A stretch of 5,375 nt of DNA from positions 1 to 5,375 of the forward strand of contig JBAPUB010000284.1 in assembly GCA_049282455.1 (NCBI GenBank), given 5' to 3'. The translations under genes were made by a program, and so were the position numbers. The DNA is from JBAPUB01 sp049282455. GTDB lineage: Bacteria > Actinomycetota > Actinomycetes > JAHEKZ01. The notes below the pieces were generated by a model. That model saw only the letters and a list, made by a program, of their open reading frames with translations, was not told where the DNA came from and did no database searches. This document shows positions 1 to 4,340 of the stretch, in pieces; position 1 is the stretch's first letter; each line of letters begins with the position of its first letter.

Positions 1-740
1 TGGAGCGGCTGCCGGTCGGTGATCACCTCGTCGGTCAGGCGCACGACTCCTCGAACGACGAAGCGCAGGTCGTCGGGACGGCGCCCGGCCTCGTTCGCAG
101 CATCCTTGACCACTCCGACCGACGCACCGATCGTCGTCAGGTCGGTACGACTGCTGCTGATCCAGCCGTCGGCGATCCGGCCGATTCGCCGAAGCGCCAC
201 GTCGGCGCTTCCCCCCATCAGGATCGGGGGGTGCGGGCGCTGGACCGGTTTGGGCTCCACCCGGCACGCGGCCAGCTCGTAGAACGCACCGTGGAACTCG
301 ACCTCGGGCTGGGTCCACGTGGCTTTGAGGTAGTCGATGAACTCCTCGGCGCGGGCGCCGCGCTTGGCCGCCGAAACCCCGACCGCCTCGAACTCCTGCG
401 GTGCCCACCCCAGACCCAGACCGACGTCCAACCGCCCCCGCGACACGATGTCGAGCGTCGTTAGTGCCTTCGACAAGACGATGGGCGCGTAGAAGGGCAG
501 GTTGACCACGGCCAGGCCCAGGCGCACGCGCGACGTGAGTCCGGCGACGTACGCCAGCGCAGTCACCGGGTCGAGGACGCCGTGATAGACCGACCCCCAG
601 TCCTCGTCGACCGGGTGCAGCAGCCGCTGGAAGGTCCACAGCGACGCGAACCCGCGCTCTTCGGCGCGCACAGCAACCGTGCTCAGGTTCTGCGGGGTGG
701 CCCACGCACCCGAGACCGGGAGTCCGACACCGAGATCCAT
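1..740 (-). CDS. Luciferase-like (LLM class), probably F420-dependent oxidoreductase, C-terminus cut by window edge
   Basis: This is a cytosolic TIM-barrel oxidoreductase of the bacterial luciferase-like superfamily. Reading from ATG at 740, 246 codons are open and run off the left edge, so the C-terminal part (probably some tens of residues) is missing. Visible landmarks are the N-terminal strand 'DLGVGLPVSG' (2-11), 'AEERGFASLW' (26-35) typical of helix 1 and strand 2, 'TSRVRLGLAV' (69-78), the family signature 'SRGRLDVGLGLGW' (100-112), 'PPILMGGS' (171-178) near the cofactor phosphate site, and 'RIADGWI' (188-194). In actinobacteria this pattern usually belongs to F420-dependent enzymes, but FMN use cannot be excluded and the substrate is unknown. 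The start is supported by an AGGCGG motif at 746-751, five bases upstream, and by agreement with family N-termini. It lies 12 bases downstream of the VOC gene stop, so the two are very likely cotranscribed. Confidence 0.9.
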   Translation of the reverse strand, partial: MDLGVGLPVSGAWATPQNLSTVAVRAEERGFASLWTFQRLLHPVDEDWGSVYHGVLDPVTALAYVAGLTSRVRLGLAVVNLPFYAPIVLSKALTTLDIVSRGRLDVGLGLGWAPQEFEAVGVSAAKRGARAEEFIDYLKATWTQPEVEFHGAFYELAACRVEPKPVQRPHPPILMGGSADVALRRIGRIADGWISSSRTDLTTIGASVGVVKDAANEAGRRPDDLRFVVRGVVRLTDEVITDRQPL

Positions 741-752
741 GAAGTCCGCCTG

Positions 753-1265
753 CTACTCGTCGAGGTGACGGCCGCCGAAGTACATCAGCGGGTCGCTCAA
801 CAGCTCGATCTGAATCCCGTCGGGGTCCTTGAAGTACATGGACTCGGGGATACCGAGGTTGGGGCCGGCGTAGCTCACCCCGGCGGCGTCGAGCTTGGCC
901 TGGATCTCCTCCCACCGCTCGCGAGTGGCCGAGATGGCGATGTGCTGCACGCCCCCGATGGCTTCGACCCCCGGCTCGAGGCCCAGCCCGGGGAAGTCGA
1001 AGAACCCGAGCATCGTCTTGTTGCCCAGATCGAAGAAGAAGTGCGACGAGCCCGCGTAGTCGCGGTTCTCGACCAGCTCGACCAGAGGGAACCCGAGCAG
1101 GCCCTGGTAGAACTGGATGGTCTGCTCGACGTCCGAGCAGATCAGCACGGCATGGTGGATGCCTCGGCCAGGCGACTGCGGCCGTCGATCTGCTGGCAGC
1201 ACGTACTTGTCGCGCAGCTCGGCCCGTCGGGCCTCGAGCTCGACCAGCTCAGCTTTGCTGGGCAT
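753..1265 (-). CDS. VOC (glyoxalase/bleomycin-resistance/dioxygenase) superfamily protein
   Basis: This is a 170-residue cytosolic protein with one vicinal-oxygen-chelate unit, made of two beta-alpha-beta-beta-beta modules. A charged N-terminal helix (about 1-30, 'ELVELEARRAELRDKY') precedes module 1, which starts 'GIHHAVLICSD' (35-45) and continues 'FYQGLLGFPL' (52-61). Module 2 starts 'GGVQHIAIS' (104-112) and ends 'FKDPDGIQIEL' (145-155). Candidate metal ligands are H38, H108 and E154, the His-His-Glu layout seen in extradiol dioxygenases and FosA-type enzymes, so a metal-dependent lyase, transferase or dioxygenase reaction is possible. The substrate cannot be read from the sequence. The start is well supported by a strong Shine-Dalgarno GAGGTGA at 1269-1275. 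It is the first gene of an operon with the downstream LLM oxidoreductase and is divergent from the peroxiredoxin gene. Confidence 0.92.
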   Translation of the reverse strand: MPSKAELVELEARRAELRDKYVLPADRRPQSPGRGIHHAVLICSDVEQTIQFYQGLLGFPLVELVENRDYAGSSHFFFDLGNKTMLGFFDFPGLGLEPGVEAIGGVQHIAISATRERWEEIQAKLDAAGVSYAGPNLGIPESMYFKDPDGIQIELLSDPLMYFGGRHLDE

Positions 1266-1268
1266 GGC

Positions 1269-1275
1269 TCACCTC
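1269..1275 (-). promoter_or_regulatory. Ribosome binding site of the VOC gene
   Basis: On the minus strand the sequence reads GAGGTGA, fully complementary to the 16S rRNA 3' end, with three bases before the ATG at 1265. It fixes the VOC start and excludes a longer N-terminus. Confidence 0.75.
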
Positions 1276-1309
1276 TTTCCGAGCGTGGCTTGGGAGCCGA
1301 ACGAATCCA

Positions 1310-1315
1310 ACCCTA
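1310..1315 (-). promoter_or_regulatory. Possible -10 element for the VOC-LLM operon
   Basis: The minus strand reads TAGGGT, matching the relaxed actinobacterial TANNNT -10 pattern. It would give a leader of roughly 40 bases before the VOC start. No recognisable -35 lies 16-18 bases upstream; that stretch instead overlaps the inverted repeat at 1326-1339. The call rests on position and a weak consensus only. Confidence 0.25.
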
Positions 1316-1325
1316 TCCGCGGTCA

Positions 1326-1339
1326 CGGGCCAAGGCCCG
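1326..1339. repeat. Inverted repeat in the divergent promoter region (possible operator)
   Basis: Six-base arms CGGGCC and GGCCCG are separated by AA. The two-base spacer is too short for an RNA hairpin loop with all pairs formed, so a DNA-binding dimer site is more likely than a terminator, if it is functional. It sits where the -35 of the VOC-LLM promoter would be. Short GC-only palindromes arise often by chance in high-GC DNA, so this is tentative. Confidence 0.3.
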
Positions 1340-1358
1340 CCGCCTCGTGCTCGCAGAA

Positions 1359-1370
1359 GGGGACGTCCCC
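1359..1370. repeat. Perfect 12-bp palindrome GGGGACGTCCCC (possible operator)
   Basis: The sequence equals its own reverse complement over all 12 bases, is centred on ACGT, and does not extend further. It lies about 100 bases upstream of the peroxiredoxin start and 94 bases upstream of the VOC start, between the two divergent genes, where a shared regulator would bind. No regulator gene is visible in the window, so the binding protein is unknown. Confidence 0.35.
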
Positions 1371-1414
1371 CCGGGAGATCTTGCCGACTACCCTGGTGAC
1401 AGGCTCAGCACCAC

Positions 1415-1453
1415 CGAGACCTTCGACCGAGACCTTCGACCGAGACTGCCGAC
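1415..1453 (+). repeat. Three tandem copies of a 13-bp unit upstream of the peroxiredoxin
   Basis: The unit CGAGACCTTCGAC occurs at 1415-1427 and again, identical, at 1428-1440. A third copy at 1441-1453 (CGAGACTGCCGAC) differs at three adjacent positions. The array ends 18 bases before the peroxiredoxin ATG and just ahead of its ribosome binding site, so it lies in the 5' leader or the promoter's downstream edge. A 13-bp period is not a multiple of three, which argues against coding use. Confidence 0.8.
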
Positions 1454-1455
1454 AC

Positions 1456-1463
1456 AGGGAGAG
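1456..1463 (+). promoter_or_regulatory. Ribosome binding site of the peroxiredoxin gene
   Basis: AGGGAGAG lies eight bases upstream of the ATG at 1472, which fixes the start. No in-frame alternative with a comparable site was seen. Confidence 0.7.
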
Positions 1464-1471
1464 AAGCAACC

Positions 1472-2104
1472 ATGGGTATCCGACTGGGCGACGTGGCACC
1501 CGACTTCAACGTCGAGACGACCGCTGGAGCCATCGACTTCCACGACTGGAAGTCCGGCAGCTGGGCCGTGCTGTTCAGCCACCCGGCCGACTTCACCCCC
1601 GTCTGTACCACCGAGCTCGGCCGGACGTCGGAGCTGGGCGACGAGTTCGCAAAGCGTGGCGTCAAGGCCATCGCCGTGTCGGTCGACTCCGTCGAGGACC
1701 ATCGACGCTGGGCGCCCGACATCGCCGATGTCGGTGGCACAGCACTCAACTTCCCGATCATCGCCGACCCCGACCGCAAGGTGTCCGAGCTCTACGACAT
1801 GATCCATCCGGGCGAGGGGGACACGTCGACGGTGCGCTCGGTGTTCATCATCGACCCGAACAACAAGGTGCGGCTGACCCTGACCTACCCGAAGTCGGTG
1901 GGCCGTAATTTCGACGAGATCCTCCGGGTCATCGACGCGCTGCAGCTCACCGACGCCCAGCCCGTGTCGACCCCCGCCGACTGGCAGCCGGGAGACCGGG
2001 TCATCGTGTCCCCGGCGATGTCGACCGACGACGCCAGGGCGCGGTTCGGCGACGTCGTCGAGGTCAAGCCGTACCTGCGCTGGACCCCTCAGCCCAAGGC
2101 GTAG
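1472..2104 (+). CDS. 1-Cys peroxiredoxin, Prx6 type
   Basis: This is a cytosolic thiol peroxidase that reduces hydrogen peroxide and organic or lipid hydroperoxides through a single peroxidatic cysteine. The 210-residue length fits bacterial and archaeal Prx6-type proteins. The thioredoxin-fold core starts 'LGDVAPDFNVET' (5-16). The active-site loop is 'SHPADFTPVCTTE' (36-48), giving the P-x-x-x-T-x-x-C signature with P38, T42 and C45. The conserved active-site arginine is R122 in 'VRSVFIIDP' (121-129). C45 is the only cysteine, so there is no resolving cysteine and recycling must use an external thiol. The C-terminal extension 'TPADWQPGDRVIVSP' (167-181) to the end is typical of the Prx6 dimerisation domain. 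It is the only plus-strand gene here, divergent from the VOC-LLM operon and convergent with the GNAT gene. Confidence 0.97.
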   Translation: MGIRLGDVAPDFNVETTAGAIDFHDWKSGSWAVLFSHPADFTPVCTTELGRTSELGDEFAKRGVKAIAVSVDSVEDHRRWAPDIADVGGTALNFPIIADPDRKVSELYDMIHPGEGDTSTVRSVFIIDPNNKVRLTLTYPKSVGRNFDEILRVIDALQLTDAQPVSTPADWQPGDRVIVSPAMSTDDARARFGDVVEVKPYLRWTPQPKA

Positions 2105-2143
2105 CACCGCTAGCGCGTTTCGTCGGTCTTTGGTGCAGGTGGG

Positions 2144-2923
2144 TCAGCGCGGGGGACGCCGGTAGGCCTGGGCGTTCCCCGAGTCCGGCTGGAACCCGAC
2201 GCTTCGGTAGATGCGACCAGCCGGGTTCGTCGTCTCGGTGAGGATCACCCACTCGTCGCAGCCTCGTTCCGCGGCCCACCGTGCGGCAACGCCCAGCAGG
2301 TGCGAGGCCAGACCGCGACGGCGGTGGTCCTCGTCCGTGCCGACTGTCTGGTAGCGAGCTCGGGTTCCACAGCGCACGATCCCCAGATCGGCGACCAGGA
2401 CGTCGTCGGCGAAGGCGCCGAAGAAGGCGGCCAGCCCACGGTCGGAGATGCTGCGCCTGGAATCCGTCCGAGCCCGCACGAACCGCTCGTGGGATTCCGG
2501 CTCGTACTCGTCCCGACGTTTGTTCGCCAGCATCTCCCGGACGACCACTTGCTCCCAGTCGTCACCCTCGATCCGGCGGACTGTGTAGTCCTCGTGCAGT
2601 GGAGTCTGCCGAGGAAGGGTTCGAGTGGTCAGCACCTCGTCCAGCTCGAGCTCGACCCCTTGGTCCGTCCAGGCGCCCCGGTCCTCGGGCATCGCGATCA
2701 GGCCGATGGCGATCCATCCGGCATGAGGGAAGGTCTCGTGGAACGTGCCCATCCACCGGTCGGCGTCGTCGACCGCATCGGTGACGAACAAGCAGTTGCC
2801 CCAGTGGTAGTCCGGGTTCGAAGGGGTGCGGACCACCAGATGACCCTCACGTTCGTCGAGCGTGGAGCCACTGAACTCCAAGATGGAGAGGTCCGTGGCC
2901 CAGCCCGGTGACAGCTCACGCAC
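2144..2923 (-). CDS. GNAT family N-acetyltransferase with an N-terminal extension domain
   Basis: This 259-residue cytosolic protein has a C-terminal GNAT fold that would transfer an acetyl group from acetyl-CoA to an amine; the acceptor is unknown. The acetyl-CoA pyrophosphate loop is in 'RRRGLASHL' (201-209), preceded by the beta-4 strand 'ARYQTVGTD' (189-197). 'TNPAGRIYRSVGF' (232-244) is the motif B helix with the tyrosine and final strand. The first half (about 1-110), with 'EFSGSTLDER' (16-25) and 'LVVRTPSNPDYHWGN' (29-43), is a region shared by a set of actinobacterial GNAT proteins and may be a degenerate second GNAT unit; this is from family memory. The start is GTG at 2923, four bases after the PPOX stop, with only a weak AGG-containing site upstream, which suggests translational coupling. 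It ends 39 bases from the convergent peroxiredoxin stop. Confidence 0.88.
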   Translation of the reverse strand: MRELSPGWATDLSILEFSGSTLDEREGHLVVRTPSNPDYHWGNCLFVTDAVDDADRWMGTFHETFPHAGWIAIGLIAMPEDRGAWTDQGVELELDEVLTTRTLPRQTPLHEDYTVRRIEGDDWEQVVVREMLANKRRDEYEPESHERFVRARTDSRRSISDRGLAAFFGAFADDVLVADLGIVRCGTRARYQTVGTDEDHRRRGLASHLLGVAARWAAERGCDEWVILTETTNPAGRIYRSVGFQPDSGNAQAYRRPPR

Positions 2924-2927
2924 GCGG

Positions 2928-3338
2928 TCAGCCTGCGACGTCGGGGCCGGCGCGCCTCGGGGTGATCCTCAGAAGCACTCGGCCTTCCTCCTGCATGGCG
3001 CTGCGGTACTCGTCCCAGCTCGGGTGCTCACCGGCGACCTGCCGGTAGTAGTCGACCAACGGCTCCATGGCGTCCGGCAGCTCGAGGATCTCGACATCGC
3101 CCTCTACCTGGATCCACGGACCGTAGAACTCGTCACTGATGACGCACAGCCACGCCATCGGCCGCTTGCGCAGGTTGCGCGTCTTCAGAGCGCCACGACG
3201 GGTGCTGACGACCAGATGTCCGTCGTCGTCAACGCCGACACCGACTGGTGACATCTGTGGCGAGCCGTCGTCTCGACTGGTCGTCAAGATCGCCCGGTGA
3301 TGGTCACGAACGAAGGCACGCGCTTGGTCGAGGTCCAT
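2928..3338 (-). CDS. PPOX-class (pyridoxamine 5'-phosphate oxidase-like) F420-dependent split-barrel protein, Rv1155 type
   Basis: This is a 136-residue cytosolic split beta-barrel protein of the flavin/deazaflavin reductase superfamily. It resembles Mycobacterium tuberculosis Rv1155, which binds F420. The opening 'RAILTTSRDDGSPQMSPV' (15-32) is the first barrel hairpin. 'TRRGALKTRNLRKRP' (46-60) is the basic phosphate-contacting segment. 'IQVEGDVEIL' (76-85) is a later strand, and 'YYRQVAGEHPSWDEYRSAM' (97-115) is the helix characteristic of the Rv1155 group. The substrate is unknown; F420H2-dependent reduction is inferred from family. The frame is open back to a GTG at 3419, but ATG at 3338 was chosen because the protein then begins like its relatives, and the extra 27 residues are Arg/Cys-rich and overlap palindromic DNA. 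The ribosome binding site is weak either way. The stop lies four bases before the GNAT start. Confidence 0.9.
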   Translation of the reverse strand: MDLDQARAFVRDHHRAILTTSRDDGSPQMSPVGVGVDDDGHLVVSTRRGALKTRNLRKRPMAWLCVISDEFYGPWIQVEGDVEILELPDAMEPLVDYYRQVAGEHPSWDEYRSAMQEEGRVLLRITPRRAGPDVAG

Positions 3339-3387
3339 GACCACATCTTGCCAGCCCCGCGTCGCCTGGACCATGAAGCATGAGCGG

Positions 3388-3415
3388 GTCCGGTACGGAC
3401 AGGCACGTCTCGTGC
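3388..3415. repeat. Two adjacent 13-bp inverted repeats between the PAP2 and PPOX genes
   Basis: The first repeat (3388-3400) has arms GTCCG and CGGAC around GTA. The second (3403-3415) has arms GCACG and CGTGC around TCT. They have the same arm length and spacer length and their centres are 15 bases apart. An 8-bp palindrome GTGCGCAC (3412-3419) overlaps the second. They start 50 bases upstream of the PPOX ATG and just downstream of the PAP2 stop. No T-run follows on the minus strand, so a Rho-independent terminator is not indicated. A regulator site or an RNA structure is possible. Confidence 0.4.
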
Positions 3416-3424
3416 GCACCTTGG

Positions 3425-4267
3425 TCAGGGTGCCGGCGTGGCCTCACCGAGCGGGACCGGACCTGCGAACGTGAGGTCGACGTCGTCTGAGGGTCTGAGC
3501 ACCACTTTCGCAGCTGCAAAGACCAAGGCGGCAATCCCGATCCCGACCACGCCGTCCATCCACCAGTGGTTGGCCGTCGCCACAACCACGATGAACGTCA
3601 TGACGAAGTGCGCCACAAGCACCCACCGCCACAGGCTCGTGCTGACCATGACGGCAAAGCCGGCGATGATTGCGGCCCAGGCCACGTGGATCGAAGGCAT
3701 CGCCGCCAGCTGGGCTGCGATCCCTTGGCCGCGCGGACCGTACATGGACTGCCCATAGAGCAGGCCCGTGTCCACGAATCCGAGACCAGGCATCAGCCGC
3801 GGCGGAGCCACCGGTATGTGCTGCATGGAGACGCACACCAACGTGGTTCCGGCGACGGTGACGCAGGCAAGGACGTAGTAAGCCCTGTGCCTCCACCACA
3901 TCCAGATGAGGAAGACCGTCATGGATGTGAGGTGCAGACCCGCGTAGTAGGCGTTCAGCACTCGAACTAAGGCCGGGTAGGGCAGGACCCATTGTTGGAC
4001 TGCCAGCTCACTGGGAAGGTGAAGCTGCCGCTCCAGGTGCCACACGCCAGCAGCCCTCTGCTGTGCTCCGTCGGTCATGTTGAACGCGATGTGCGCCGAG
4101 TGCTGGTAGACGGCGAAGATCGCCACCACGACACCGAACTGAAGGCAGAACGCCTGCAGCGAGGCGAGTCGGGGGTGACTGATGAGACGACACACGACGT
4201 AGCCGGCGAAGAGCAGGACACCGACCCCTGCGCTCAGCTGCCAGCTCGCCCGTAACAGTGGCAACAT
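3425..4267 (-). CDS. PAP2-superfamily integral membrane phosphatase/phosphotransferase (inositolphosphotransferase Aur1/Ipt1-like)
   Basis: This 280-residue polytopic membrane protein has about six hydrophobic segments (roughly 12-30, 38-56, 105-124, 131-148, 190-210 and 216-255, the last probably two helices). The acid-phosphatase active-site motifs are present in order: 'IPVAPPRLMP' (151-160) as the basic first motif, 'AMPSIHVAWA' (189-198) with H194, and 'ANHWWMDGVVG' (232-242) with H234 and D238, the expected nucleophile His and its Asp partner. This form belongs to the PAP2_3 branch, whose members act on phospholipid head groups or prenyl/lipid phosphates; the true lipid substrate cannot be inferred. 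The C-terminal tail (258-280) is soluble and acidic to proline-rich. The start is ATG at 4267 with a close GGGAG at 4271-4275. It is codirectional with ftcD upstream and PPOX downstream. Confidence 0.92.
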   Translation of the reverse strand: MLPLLRASWQLSAGVGVLLFAGYVVCRLISHPRLASLQAFCLQFGVVVAIFAVYQHSAHIAFNMTDGAQQRAAGVWHLERQLHLPSELAVQQWVLPYPALVRVLNAYYAGLHLTSMTVFLIWMWWRHRAYYVLACVTVAGTTLVCVSMQHIPVAPPRLMPGLGFVDTGLLYGQSMYGPRGQGIAAQLAAMPSIHVAWAAIIAGFAVMVSTSLWRWVLVAHFVMTFIVVVATANHWWMDGVVGIGIAALVFAAAKVVLRPSDDVDLTFAGPVPLGEATPAP

Positions 4268-4340
4268 CCACTCCCGTGCTCTCGTCGAGGTGTCCGGGTT
4301 ACCCTCGCGACGCCAAAGTACGACAACTGACGCAATTCAC

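Noticed and set aside
1373..1399. SigR/SigH-like promoter for the peroxiredoxin (GGGAGAT, 16 bases, GTGA)
   Set aside because: Attractive for an oxidative-stress gene, but it departs from the GGGAAT/GTT consensus in both boxes and no better alternative confirms the spacing. TACCCT at 1389-1394 as a -10 also lacks a -35.
582..1802. 406-codon open frame on the plus strand, with others such as 1388-2107 (minus) and 2300-2911 (plus)
   Set aside because: These lie antisense to or out of frame with clearly recognisable genes, their proteins are Arg/Pro/Ser-rich with no domain, and long spurious frames are common in high-GC DNA.
2104..2136. Possible terminator hairpin between the convergent peroxiredoxin and GNAT genes (GCACC ... 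GGTGC)
   Set aside because: The stem is five base pairs around a 23-base loop and no T-run follows on either strand, so it is not a credible intrinsic terminator.
4008..4271. Alternative 87-codon frame starting at GTG 4271 beside the PAP2 start
   Set aside because: It overlaps PAP2 in another frame, is Arg-rich with no domain, and PAP2 has clear active-site motifs from ATG 4267.
4268..4340. Regulatory elements in the 73-base gap between ftcD and PAP2
   Set aside because: There is a weak 9-base palindrome GGGTTACCC (4296-4304) and a 5-bp stem with a 13-base loop (4285-4307), but no convincing promoter or terminator.
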